From an uncultured Clostridia bacterium (GTDB lineage: Bacteria > Bacillota > Clostridia > TANB77 > CAG-508): DNA of 31,920 nt. Of this stretch, positions 14,768 through 23,103 are shown piece after piece; the stretch's first letter is position 1; every line of letters begins with the position of its first letter. A program made the translations under genes and the position numbers. Location: positions 1 through 31,920 of the forward strand of contig CAKPOI010000014.1 in the NCBI GenBank assembly GCA_934169775.1. The letters are read 5' to 3'. Below the pieces are notes generated by a model. It did not search any database, had not been told where the DNA came from, and saw nothing but the letters and a program-made list of their open reading frames with translations.

Positions 14768-15409
14768 TTATTTTGAAAACATTTTTACTATTGGATTTTC
14801 GAACAATATTTCCCTAATCCAGCCATTAGTAAATGGAATACACCACAAAATAAAGCCAATGACAATAACAATTAAAATAGCCAAAACGACTGCCAATAAA
14901 TCTTTTTTTGTAATATCTGCAAACTCTTTTCGTCTAGGCCTATCATTATAAAGCACCTTAACAAAATCAATAACACCTTCTAAAGTGCCAAGTTTCTGAG
15001 CTTGCTTCTTTTTTTCTTCTTTATCATGTTGCTCTTGCCTATTATTAATTTTTTGGGCATAATATTCTTCTCTTTTTAAATTTTGTTCAAATTTTGCTTT
15101 TCCATTTTCATTTGTTTTTCCATAAAATCTTTTCTTTTCAGTACCATAATCTTCATCACCATATTTTGCTTTTAACTCTTCTTCTTTTTGTCTATGAAGT
15201 TCTGCATCATACTGTCCTCTTAAAAAAGAGTCAGAAAGAACGTCATAAGCCTCATTAATTTGCTTTAATTTATCTTCTGACAGTTCTTTCATTTTTATAT
15301 TACTTTGCAAATCGGGATGATATTTTTTTGCAAGAACTTTATATGCTTTTTCTATTATTTCCTGTGAGGCTTTTTCATTTACTTGCAAAATCTCATAATA
15401 ATTTTTCAT
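14768..15409 (-). CDS. Membrane-anchored J-domain protein
   Basis: A 213-residue protein. The N-terminal J domain (1-68) starts YYEILQVNEKASQEIIEKAY and has the HPD motif at residues 31-33, needed to stimulate DnaK ATPase. There is no Gly/Phe region or zinc finger, so it is not DnaJ itself. A charged linker (about 75-165) leads to one membrane helix, LLAVVLAILIVIVIGFILWC (about 170-190), with a short tail. It probably recruits Hsp70 to the membrane. It starts 17 nt after ftsH and probably shares its mRNA, which hints at membrane protein quality control. Confidence 0.85.
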   Translation of the reverse strand: MKNYYEILQVNEKASQEIIEKAYKVLAKKYHPDLQSNIKMKELSEDKLKQINEAYDVLSDSFLRGQYDAELHRQKEEELKAKYGDEDYGTEKKRFYGKTNENGKAKFEQNLKREEYYAQKINNRQEQHDKEEKKKQAQKLGTLEGVIDFVKVLYNDRPRRKEFADITKKDLLAVVLAILIVIVIGFILWCIPFTNGWIREILFENPIVKMFSK

Positions 15410-15426
15410 TAAATATCCCCTACATT

Positions 15427-17232
15427 CTATGCAAATATTTGCTCAAACTCATCTGATTCAATTTTTTCTTTTTCAAGAAGAATTCCAGCTACAGCATGTA
15501 ATTTATCAATATGTTCTGTCAAAATTTGTTTAGCTTCATTATATGCTTTATCAACTATTTTCTTAACTTCTTCATCAATAATAGCTGCTGTTTCTTCAGA
15601 ATATTCTTTAGATTGAGCAAAATCTCTACCTAAAAATACTTCATTTTGACTAGAACCTAATGTTAAAGTTCCAATTCTATCACTCATACCATATTTTGTA
15701 ACCATACTTCTTGCAATTTGTGTAGCTCTTTCTATATCATTACTTGCACCTGTTGAAATATCATTTAATATAAGAGCTTCTGCAACTCTACCACCAAGTA
15801 AAGATACAATATTTTCTTCCATTTCTGTTTTTGACATAAAGTTTTTATCTTCTGTAGGACGATACATTGTGTATCCACCTGCCATCCCTCTAGGTACTAT
15901 AGATATTTGATGCACTGGATCTTGTGTTTCCAAATAATGGCTAACTACAGCATGACCTGCCTCATGATAAGAAACTAAACGATTTTCTTTTTCACTTCTT
16001 ACTCTTGTTTTCTTTTCTGGTCCCATAGTAACTTTAACCATTGCATCTTCAATTTCTTTCATTCCAATTTCTGTTAGATTTCTTCTTGCTGCTAATAATG
16101 CTGCTTCATTTAATACATTCTCTAAATCTGCTCCAGCAAATCCAGAAGTATTTTTAGCGATTACTTTTAAGTCAACATCATCTGCTAATTTTTTCTTTCT
16201 TGAATGTACTTCTAATATTTGTTCTCTTGCTTTTACATCTGGCGCTCCTACAACTATTTGTCTATCAAATCTTCCTGCTCTTAATAATGCTTTATCTAAA
16301 ACATCTGGGCGGTTAGTTGCTGCTAATACAATAACACCTTCATTTTCAGAAAATCCATCCATTTCTACTAATAATTGATTTAATGTTTGCTCTCTTTCAT
16401 CATGTCCTCCACCTAATCCTGCACCTCTTTGACGTCCTACCGCATCTATTTCATCTATAAATATTATACATGGTGCATTTCTTTTAGCTTCATCAAATAG
16501 ATCTCTAACTCTTGAAGCACCAACACCTACAAACATTTCTACAAAGTCTGATCCACTTATAATAAAAAATGGTACTCCTGCTTCTCCTGCAACTGCTTTT
16601 GCTAAAAGAGTTTTACCTGTACCTGGTTGTCCTACTAATAAAACACCTTTTGGTATTCTTGCTCCCATATCTGTAAATTTCTTTGGATTTTTTAAGAATT
16701 GTACAATTTCTTGTAATTCTTCTTTTTCTTCATCAACACCTGCAACATCATCAAATGTAACTTTATTTCTATCTGCTGGTGTCATCATTCTTGCTTTGCT
16801 TTTTCCAAAACTTAATGTTTTTCCTCCTGCTTGATTTGAGTTTGGTCCTCCCATCATTAAGAACCAGAATATAAAGAAAATAATTAATAATCCAAATGGT
16901 GTTAATAATCCAAGAATTGTAACAAAAATAGATTCAGATTTTTCTTCCAATGTAAATGAACCATTTTTTACAAAATCTTCTGTATAGTTCATAAAACTTT
17001 CCATATTAGGAATATTTACTTGTTTTATACTTTTATCTTCTGATAATTCAATATTTGCTGTTTTTCCATCAGCTTCTATTTGAATTGCTTCAACTTTTCC
17101 TTCATTTATTTTCGTAATTAAATCAGAATATTTCATTTTTTTATTAGAATTTTCCATAACTGATGATAAAACAATAATAAAAATTACTCCAATAATTAAC
17201 CACATTGCTAATGTCTTGATATTATTTTTCAC
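15427..17232 (-). CDS. ftsH: ATP-dependent zinc metalloprotease FtsH
   Basis: A 601-residue membrane AAA+ protease degrading misfolded membrane and regulatory proteins. Two N-terminal membrane helices (about 8-28 and 100-122) flank an extracytoplasmic segment. The AAA core has GQPGTGKT (Walker A, about 200) and CIIFIDEIDAVG (Walker B), followed by the second-region arginines (RPDVLDKALLRAGRFDRQ). The peptidase zinc motif HEAGH is near 424. The start is GTG 17232, since AAAAGGAGG lies 7 nt upstream of it; an in-frame GTG at 17262 precedes that site. tilS is 145 nt upstream and a promoter-like pair (17286-17316) lies between. The hpt gene often found between tilS and ftsH is absent. Confidence 0.97.
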   Translation of the reverse strand: MKNNIKTLAMWLIIGVIFIIVLSSVMENSNKKMKYSDLITKINEGKVEAIQIEADGKTANIELSEDKSIKQVNIPNMESFMNYTEDFVKNGSFTLEEKSESIFVTILGLLTPFGLLIIFFIFWFLMMGGPNSNQAGGKTLSFGKSKARMMTPADRNKVTFDDVAGVDEEKEELQEIVQFLKNPKKFTDMGARIPKGVLLVGQPGTGKTLLAKAVAGEAGVPFFIISGSDFVEMFVGVGASRVRDLFDEAKRNAPCIIFIDEIDAVGRQRGAGLGGGHDEREQTLNQLLVEMDGFSENEGVIVLAATNRPDVLDKALLRAGRFDRQIVVGAPDVKAREQILEVHSRKKKLADDVDLKVIAKNTSGFAGADLENVLNEAALLAARRNLTEIGMKEIEDAMVKVTMGPEKKTRVRSEKENRLVSYHEAGHAVVSHYLETQDPVHQISIVPRGMAGGYTMYRPTEDKNFMSKTEMEENIVSLLGGRVAEALILNDISTGASNDIERATQIARSMVTKYGMSDRIGTLTLGSSQNEVFLGRDFAQSKEYSEETAAIIDEEVKKIVDKAYNEAKQILTEHIDKLHAVAGILLEKEKIESDEFEQIFA

Positions 17233-17285
17233 TATCTTTTCCTCCTTTTGAATCCCAAACACCTGGGCTTGTCTTTAAACACTTG

Positions 17286-17316
17286 ATTATATATCATATA
17301 TATTTTGCTTTTTCAA
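17286..17316 (-). promoter_or_regulatory. Probable ftsH promoter
   Basis: TTGAAA (17311-17316) and TATAAT (17286-17291) are 19 nt apart; an overlapping TATATA gives 17. No CIRCE or CtsR-type box was seen. Confidence 0.5.
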
Positions 17317-17377
17317 GTATTTTTTTGTGTCTTTTTTGTGACAAAAGTCAAGTCACTCTAAGAACTACTACGGATAG

Positions 17378-18433
17378 TTATCTTTGGTCTATAAAATAAA
17401 TTTGTCCATTTTTCAAAAAAATCTTTAAATTTTTATTTGGTGTCAAATATTTATTTCCTACATTTCGCTCACATAATTTTATAATATCATCTATATGTAT
17501 TTTTTCAATTCCTTGTACATTTCCTAATAGTCTCGTTATAGTATATAACAAAACTCTTGATTTTATGACTCTTTCTTGCATATTAAATAAATTTAATTTT
17601 AACACAATATATTTTTTATCTTTAACTAATTCCTTAATATCTTGAGAAATCTCTTTATGTTTCACATTTTCTTGCATATTTTCACTTTCTTCTATTAGCA
17701 TCTCATTATATGCCTTTTCCACTTGCTTTTGCACATATACTTCTTCTTCTTTTACTAAATCTGATAAACGACTTAATGTGTCAATTATATTAGGATTGAA
17801 TTCCTTCTGAACATACGGAATAACCACATTTCTAATTTTATTTCGAGTATATGTATTATCAAAATTTGATTTATCAATTCTAGGACTTAAATTTTGATTT
17901 GCACAATATTCTTCTATTTCTAATCTTGTACAATCAAGCAAAGGTCTTATATATTTTTCATCTTTTATATATTCTATCCCTTTTAATCCAGAAACTCCTG
18001 AACCTCTTAACAAATTCATTAAAATAGTCTCTATTTTATCATTTTTGTTATGTGCAATTGAAATTTTATTTGAGCCTGTTTCCTTCATAACTTCATCAAA
18101 AAATTCATAACGTGCATATCTGCCCGCTTCTTCTGTCCCCATTTTTCTCTCTTCAGCAAGCTTAGGAATATCAACTCTTTTAACAAAAAATTTAATATTA
18201 TTTTCTTCACAAAAATTTTTTACAAATTTTTCATCATCTATAGCTTCTTTGCGAATCATATGATTAACATGTGCTACAACAAAATCAAACTCAAATTTTT
18301 TATCTTTTTTTATATTTAATAAAATATTCAGCATAGCCAAAGAGTCTGGCCCCCCTGAAACAGCAAGAACCAGTTTATCTCCATTTTGTATTAAATTATT
18401 TTTTTTAATTGTGTTTATGACTTTTTCTTTCAT
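17378..18433 (-). CDS. tilS: tRNA(Ile)-lysidine synthetase
   Basis: A 351-residue PP-loop ATPase that converts C34 of tRNA-Ile2 (CAU anticodon) to lysidine so that it reads AUA, essential where AUA is common. The ATP-binding SGGPDS is at 26-31. Family motifs AHVNHMIRKEA, MGTEEAGRYARYEFF, AHNKNDKIETILMNLLRGSG and YTRNKIRN are present. At 351 residues it is shorter than the 430-470 of many relatives, and the C-terminal domain looks reduced, though it still ends in TPNKNLKIFLKNGQIYFI. ATG 18433 has AAGGGAATG upstream. It lies 33 nt after dnaB, probably in one transcript. Confidence 0.95.
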   Translation of the reverse strand: MKEKVINTIKKNNLIQNGDKLVLAVSGGPDSLAMLNILLNIKKDKKFEFDFVVAHVNHMIRKEAIDDEKFVKNFCEENNIKFFVKRVDIPKLAEERKMGTEEAGRYARYEFFDEVMKETGSNKISIAHNKNDKIETILMNLLRGSGVSGLKGIEYIKDEKYIRPLLDCTRLEIEEYCANQNLSPRIDKSNFDNTYTRNKIRNVVIPYVQKEFNPNIIDTLSRLSDLVKEEEVYVQKQVEKAYNEMLIEESENMQENVKHKEISQDIKELVKDKKYIVLKLNLFNMQERVIKSRVLLYTITRLLGNVQGIEKIHIDDIIKLCERNVGNKYLTPNKNLKIFLKNGQIYFIDQR

Positions 18434-18466
18434 AAAAAATCATTCCCTTCTAATTAAGCCAAAAAT

Positions 18467-19801
18467 CTATTGCTCATAACCTTTACCCAAATTTGTAAAT
18501 TTAGTATATGAACCAAACCACCTTAAGTCTACACTGCAAGTTGAACCACCTCTATGTTTTGCAATAATAACTTCTGCAATATTTTTCTTTTCACTATCTG
18601 GATTATAATAATCATCACGATATAAAAACATAACAATATCAGCATCTTGCTCAATAGCTCCAGATTCACGCAAATCTGAAAGCATAGGCTTATGATCTGG
18701 TCTTTGCTCAACAGCTCTTGATAACTGTGACAAAGCAATTACAGGAACATTCAATTCTTTTGCCATAATTTTTAAAGAACGGCTTATTTCAGAAATTTCT
18801 TGTTCACGGCTTCCACCTCTTTTGTTAGTTCCTTGTATTAATTGCAAATAATCTATTATAATCATTCCAATATGTTTTTCAACTTGAAGTTTTCTACACT
18901 TAGCCCTTATTTCTGTAATTGAAATACCTGGTGTATCATCTATATAAATATTAGAAGCTGAAAGAGGACCAATTGCCTCTGCTAATTTTGACCAATCTTC
19001 TTCTTCCAATTTACCTGTTCTAACTTTATTACTATCTACCATAGCTTCACTACACAAAATTCTATTAACAAGTTGTTCTTTTGACATCTCCAAGTTAAAA
19101 ATAGCAACAGGTACATCTGCTCTAACAGCTGCATTTGTAGCAATATTTAAAGCAAATGCAGATTTTCCCATAGCTGGTCTTGCTGCAACTAATATAAGTT
19201 CTGAACCATGAAAACCTGCTGTTCTATAATCTAGATCTGCAAAACCACTTGGTACACCTGTAATATGTTGTTTTCGATTATACAATTCTTCTAACTGTGT
19301 AAAACTATCTACTAACACATCTTTAATTGCAGAATAACCTTTTTGATTTTTTCCCTGAGTTAAATTAAAAACCTTCTTCTCAACATTTTCCATGATATCA
19401 TCAACATCTTCTGTTGGATCATAACCTAACTCAATAATATCATTTGCAGTTTTTATTAAATCTCTCAACTTAGATTTTTCTTCAACTATATTTATATATT
19501 TTTGAACATTAGCTGTGGTAGGAACTTTATCAGGTAATCCTGCTAAATATTCTAAACCACCAACTTGTTCAAATCTTCCCATTGATTCTAGCTCAGCTTT
19601 TACTGTTATAATATCTATTGGTTCAGATCTATTATAAAGATTAAACATTGCCTCATATATAATTCTATTATCAGCTCTGTAAAAATCCTCTGGTTTTAAA
19701 ACCTCTATACTACTTGCTACTGCATCTGTATCTGTAAGCATACTACCTATTACAGCTTGCTCTGCATCCAAATCATGTGGTGGCACTTTTCCTACTTCCA
19801 T
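18467..19801 (-). CDS. dnaB: Replicative DNA helicase DnaB
   Basis: A 444-residue hexameric helicase that unwinds DNA ahead of the replication fork (called dnaC in B. subtilis). The N-terminal domain starts PPHDLDAEQAVIGSML. The RecA-like C-terminal domain has the Walker A region AARPAMGKSAFAL (about 215-227), MIIIDYLQLIQG (Walker B), and LSDLRESGAIEQDADIV. No intein or frameshift. ATG 19801 is chosen because AGAAGGGAATGA lies just upstream; the in-frame start at 19825 precedes that site. Its 260-nt upstream gap contains competing hairpins. It follows rplI, the usual gdpP-rplI-dnaB order. Confidence 0.97.
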   Translation of the reverse strand: MEVGKVPPHDLDAEQAVIGSMLTDTDAVASSIEVLKPEDFYRADNRIIYEAMFNLYNRSEPIDIITVKAELESMGRFEQVGGLEYLAGLPDKVPTTANVQKYINIVEEKSKLRDLIKTANDIIELGYDPTEDVDDIMENVEKKVFNLTQGKNQKGYSAIKDVLVDSFTQLEELYNRKQHITGVPSGFADLDYRTAGFHGSELILVAARPAMGKSAFALNIATNAAVRADVPVAIFNLEMSKEQLVNRILCSEAMVDSNKVRTGKLEEEDWSKLAEAIGPLSASNIYIDDTPGISITEIRAKCRKLQVEKHIGMIIIDYLQLIQGTNKRGGSREQEISEISRSLKIMAKELNVPVIALSQLSRAVEQRPDHKPMLSDLRESGAIEQDADIVMFLYRDDYYNPDSEKKNIAEVIIAKHRGGSTCSVDLRWFGSYTKFTNLGKGYEQ

Positions 19802-19866
19802 TATTACTTCATTCCCTTCTAGCAAATTTTATTTAAAAGACATTAGCACATACTTTATATATGTAA

Positions 19867-19941
19867 CCGCGTTTTTAAGAACAAAAGCGGAGATTCAATA
19901 ACATTAACATTTTAGAGCATTTAAAGTCCGCGTCTTTGTTC
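19867..19941 (-). promoter_or_regulatory. Competing hairpins in the dnaB leader
   Basis: In transcript order there are three arms. Arm 1 (19941-19927, GAACAAAGACGCGGA) can pair with arm 2 (19891-19879, TCCGCTTTTGTTC). Arm 2 can instead pair with arm 3 (19876-19867, AAAAACGCGG). The pairings are mutually exclusive, an arrangement typical of regulatory leaders. There is no U-run after arm 3, so a translational effect or RNA processing is likelier than termination. Pairing seen by eye; function inferred. Confidence 0.4.
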
Positions 19942-19942
19942 G

Positions 19943-19969
19943 TGCACGAAATTTGCTTTGCAAATTTCT
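19943..19969. repeat. Dispersed palindromic repeat, type 2, copy 2
   Basis: TGCACGAAATTTGC, TTT and GCAAATTTCTGTGC form a near-perfect hairpin, and the sequence matches 5894-5919. Confidence 0.6.
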
Positions 19970-19986
19970 GTGCCTCGTGTTATTTT

Positions 19987-20026
19987 TTAATATTCTAGGA
20001 AATTCTTGAATTTTCTAGAATATTAA
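19987..20026. repeat. 19-bp hairpin with a 2-nt loop, between rplI and dnaB
   Basis: TTAATATTCTAGGAAATTC (19987-20005) and GAATTTTCTAGAATATTAA (20008-20026) pair along all 19 positions with one G-U. No T tract follows in either direction beyond the stem. It directly abuts a partial palindrome-family end at 20028-20054. Confidence 0.8.
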
Positions 20027-20027
20027 A

Positions 20028-20054
20028 TTTAACGCAGCCAAACTTGTAATTATT
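20028..20054. repeat. Partial palindrome-family end (copy D) after rplI
   Basis: TTTAACGCAGCCAAACTTG and the following TAATTATT differ by one base from the right-arm end of copy B. It lies 7 nt beyond the rplI stop, the same position relative to the upstream gene as in the full copies, but here the rest is replaced by a different hairpin. Confidence 0.75.
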
Positions 20055-20061
20055 TTTCAAC

Positions 20062-20511
20062 CTATCCTTCTGAAACTACATTAACTTTAATAGTTCCTAT
20101 AACACCTTCAAAAAGTTTAATCTCAACATTAGTAGTACCCAACTCTTTAATAGGTTCTTTCAAATCGATTTTCTTTTTATCAACCATTATATTATGCACT
20201 TTTTGCAATTCCTCAGCAATTTCTTTAGAAGAAACCCCACCAAAAATTTTACCATTTTTACCTGCACGAACACGAACAGTAAGCATTATTTTTTTCATTT
20301 TCTCTGCAACTTTTTGTGCCTCTTCTTTTTCTTGACCTTTTTTAAAAGCAGTAGAATTTTGTTTAGCCTTTAATTTAGACATATTTTCTGCATTAGCCTC
20401 AACAGCCAAATTTTTTGGAAACAAGAAATTACGAGCATAACCATCAGAAGCATTAATAATTTCATCTTTTTTTCCAACACCTTTTATATTATCTTTTAAA
20501 ATAACTTTCAT
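20062..20511 (-). CDS. rplI: Ribosomal protein L9 (bL9)
   Basis: A 149-residue protein of standard length: MKVILKDNIKGVGKKDEIIN, then DGYARNFLFPKNLAVEAN. A long connecting helix around 40-75 leads to the C-terminal domain with FGGVSSKEIAEEL and IGTIKVNVVSEG. It binds 23S rRNA domain V near the L1 stalk. ATG 20511 has GAGAGG 3-5 nt upstream. The frame remains open to 20595, but that extension (MFSLPKFNSFRI...) comes from palindrome copy C and is not part of L9. Sits between gdpP and dnaB. Confidence 0.97.
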   Translation of the reverse strand: MKVILKDNIKGVGKKDEIINASDGYARNFLFPKNLAVEANAENMSKLKAKQNSTAFKKGQEKEEAQKVAEKMKKIMLTVRVRAGKNGKIFGGVSSKEIAEELQKVHNIMVDKKKIDLKEPIKELGTTNVEIKLFEGVIGTIKVNVVSEG

Positions 20512-20559
20512 ATACCTCTCATCCTCTCTAAAAAATTTAATTATTTTCATATCCTTCCT

Positions 20560-20682
20560 AATTCGAAAAGAATTAAATTTTGGCAAGGAAAACAAATTTA
20601 AAATTTATGAGTCGTACGAGTGTACGTTGATTAAATTTTAAATGCAGTTTGACGCCGCCAAAATTGTAATTATTTTCGAATT
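20560..20682. repeat. Long imperfect palindrome (copy C) between gdpP and rplI
   Basis: Outer ends AATTCGAAAA (20560-20569) and TTTTCGAATT (20673-20682) are perfect complements. Arms of 58 and 61 nt flank GTAC-GAGT-GTAC (20614-20625). Arms match copy B, but the outermost bases differ between copies while staying self-complementary within each. The right end meets the gdpP stop (20682-20684). Confidence 0.9.
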
Positions 20683-22718
20683 TAACTAGCAAAATAATCA
20701 GAAATACAACTAATCAACTCCTGCTTAACTTCCTCAATCGTTTTTCCTTCAACCTGAGCCCCAGCCAAAGTAATATGACCACCACCGCCAAGTTTTTCAA
20801 GAATAACCTGAACATTAACATCGCCAATAGAGCGACCACTAATACAAACCTTATCACCCATATCGCCAAGAACAAAAGAAGCAGTAATATCACTAATAGT
20901 AAGTAACTCATCAGCAGCCTTAGCACAAACAATACTAGTATCTTTCTCTTTTTTAGGATTAATAGCAATAGCAACAGAATCATTAACAATTTCTGCTGAC
21001 TTAACAATAGCAGCAATCTTATTAAAACTCATTAAATCACTTTGGAACCACTTCTTAACACGAATAATATCAACGCCACATTTACGTAAATATGCAGCAG
21101 CCTCAAAAGTTCTAACACCAGTTTTAAAAGTAAAGTTTTTAGTATCCATCATAATTCCAGCATACAAGCTTTCTGCCTCAATAGTTTTCAAAACAACTTT
21201 TGTGTCTGTATATTGTAAAAGTTCTGTAACCAACTCTGCTGCAGAAGAAGCATAAACTTCTTGAAAAGTCAAAGTTGCATTTTCTATATAATCAGCACTT
21301 CTTCTATGATGATCTATTATAACAATTTTTTTAGTTTTTTCCAGTAATTCTGGAGATTCCACATAATTTTTCTTATGAGTATCAACTATTACTAGTAAAG
21401 TATTTTCTTCAACATTTTCAACTGCCACTTCTTTACTAATTAGAGCATCTTCATATTCTGGATCTTTTGACAATTCTTCTTTAAAATTATCTAAAGCTGT
21501 TCCAACACTACTATTTATAATATAAGCATTTTTGTTCATACTTTTTACCAAACGATAAATTCCCATACTTGAACCCATCGCATCAATATCAGGATTTGTA
21601 TGACCCATTATCATAACTTTGTCAGATTCTTTTATTAAATTTTCTAAAGCATGTGCAACAACTCTTGCCTTTACTTTAGTACGTTTTTCAACTTCTTGGG
21701 CTCTTCCACCAAAGAAACGATAAATATCATTTTCTCTAATTACGGCTTGGTCTCCACCTCTACCAAGTACTAAATCCATAGCAACTTGTGCAGATTTATA
21801 TTTATCCTTATTTGTGTCACCTTCATTAGAAACAGCTATGCTTAAAGTAAATTGAACCTTTTCTCTGGTATCTACTTCTTTTATTTTATCCAAAATACTA
21901 AATTTATCTTCTTTCATATTTTTTAGATAACGTTGTTCAAAAACACATATATATCTATCTCTATCTGATTTTATAAGAACTCCATTTGATTCATTTACCC
22001 ATTCATAAACTGCTTTGTCTATTTCAGCTATTATTTGTGGTTTTTCTTCACTATCTAGTAATTGCATATTTTCTTCATAATTATCTATCATAATTATTTC
22101 TACACATGAACGTGTATCTTGATATTTTTGCATTAATGCTAAATTCTCTGTTATATCTATAAAATAAAGCATTAACATATACTCATTTTGTGTCTTTTTT
22201 TGGTCATTACGAGATTTTACATATTTACCTGATATTCTATATGTTTTTTCTTCTATGACTACTTGTCTTTCAACTAATTGACTCGTTTTCGCATGTTTTA
22301 CCCCTTGTTGCTGTTCTTCTTTTTTGTCTTTAATATCTTTTTTTATCTCTATTATTAAATCATCTAAATATGGATTCATATTTATTTTTTCGAATTCTGA
22401 TACAAATTTCGAACTTCTCCATATTATATTTCCATCTGTTTCTAATACTATTAATGGAAATGGTGAATTTATTAATGTGCTTTTTGCTGCTGTGTCTACA
22501 CTTAACATTAAGTCTTGCAATTTTTCTGATATTTCATTTTTTCTTTTGTTGTTTGCAAAATATGCATACCATAGCACTAATACATACACTACAATAGATG
22601 GTATTATCATTCTACTATTTTGTACACTTATTGCTATTAGCAATATTAATATTATCACTAAATATATTTTTGTTCTTGATACCAATTTATCAAAAACTTT
22701 TTTATTTTTATTTTGCAT
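20682..22718 (-). CDS. gdpP: Cyclic-di-AMP phosphodiesterase GdpP/YybT
   Basis: A 678-residue membrane protein. Two N-terminal helices (about 17-35 and 38-55) are followed by a PAS-like domain (about 70-190) and a degenerate GGDEF domain ending GRGGDQAVIRENDIYRFFGG. The DHH/DHHA1 phosphodiesterase follows: GHTNPDIDAMGSS (about 370), VIVDTHKK, VIIDHHRRS (the DHH motif), and near the end LGGGGHITLAGA. It hydrolyses c-di-AMP to pApA and so affects cell wall and potassium homeostasis. ATG 22718 has AAAGGAG 8 nt upstream. It is co-transcribed with a small membrane protein gene 24 nt upstream and with rplI downstream. Confidence 0.95.
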   Translation of the reverse strand: MQNKNKKVFDKLVSRTKIYLVIILILLIAISVQNSRMIIPSIVVYVLVLWYAYFANNKRKNEISEKLQDLMLSVDTAAKSTLINSPFPLIVLETDGNIIWRSSKFVSEFEKINMNPYLDDLIIEIKKDIKDKKEEQQQGVKHAKTSQLVERQVVIEEKTYRISGKYVKSRNDQKKTQNEYMLMLYFIDITENLALMQKYQDTRSCVEIIMIDNYEENMQLLDSEEKPQIIAEIDKAVYEWVNESNGVLIKSDRDRYICVFEQRYLKNMKEDKFSILDKIKEVDTREKVQFTLSIAVSNEGDTNKDKYKSAQVAMDLVLGRGGDQAVIRENDIYRFFGGRAQEVEKRTKVKARVVAHALENLIKESDKVMIMGHTNPDIDAMGSSMGIYRLVKSMNKNAYIINSSVGTALDNFKEELSKDPEYEDALISKEVAVENVEENTLLVIVDTHKKNYVESPELLEKTKKIVIIDHHRRSADYIENATLTFQEVYASSAAELVTELLQYTDTKVVLKTIEAESLYAGIMMDTKNFTFKTGVRTFEAAAYLRKCGVDIIRVKKWFQSDLMSFNKIAAIVKSAEIVNDSVAIAINPKKEKDTSIVCAKAADELLTISDITASFVLGDMGDKVCISGRSIGDVNVQVILEKLGGGGHITLAGAQVEGKTIEEVKQELISCISDYFAS

Positions 22719-22742
22719 TACAACTCTCCTTTAAATTATTTA

Positions 22743-22970
22743 CTATTTCTTAGCATTTTCATATTCACTTTTCATTCTTTCATCACTTACATTGTAAGCA
22801 TCTTGAATAGCTTTTATTTCTTTGTTTTGTGAACTTATTTTGTTAGATTGCATCATATATAAATTAATAAAAACCATTGCCATTATAAGCAAACTTGCTA
22901 ATACCAATGCTGTTATTGCTCCTTTTTCACTTTTTATCTTATTTTCTAACATTTTTTCTCTTTTTTTCAT
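22743..22970 (-). CDS. Small single-helix membrane protein upstream of gdpP
   Basis: A 75-residue protein. A basic start is followed by KSEKGAITALVLASLLIMAM and VFINLY, a single membrane helix (about 20-42), and a charged soluble helix rich in Asn/Glu/Lys. The KG-AITAL step before the helix resembles a type IV prepilin cleavage site, though the position-5 Glu is absent. I do not recognise a family. ATG 22970 is preferred over GTG 22985; the GGGTGAT upstream of it is a weak ribosome site. It is the first gene behind the promoter at 22989-23017 and lies 24 nt from gdpP, so it is co-expressed with it. Confidence 0.65.
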   Translation of the reverse strand: MKKREKMLENKIKSEKGAITALVLASLLIMAMVFINLYMMQSNKISSQNKEIKAIQDAYNVSDERMKSEYENAKK

Positions 22971-22988
22971 ATGCTTATCACCCACTCT

Positions 22989-23017
22989 ATTTTACTATAA
23001 AATAAAAAAAAAATCAA
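22989..23017 (-). promoter_or_regulatory. Promoter of the gdpP-rplI-dnaB transcript
   Basis: TTGATT (23012-23017) and TAAAAT (22989-22994) with a 17-nt T-rich spacer. Confidence 0.65.
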
Positions 23018-23069
23018 TAAATTTTAACTTTTATTAAATGATACTATAGTAAAAAAAAATAAAATATGA

Positions 23070-23075
23070 TATACT
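23070..23075 (+). promoter_or_regulatory. -10 box of the DUF4160 gene pair
   Basis: TATACT preceded by an A-rich tract; only a weak -35 (TATAGT, 19 nt upstream) is visible. It lies 29 nt upstream of ATG 23104. Confidence 0.4.
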
Positions 23076-23103
23076 AAAAAGTATAAAAAGGAGAGTGATA
23101 AAT

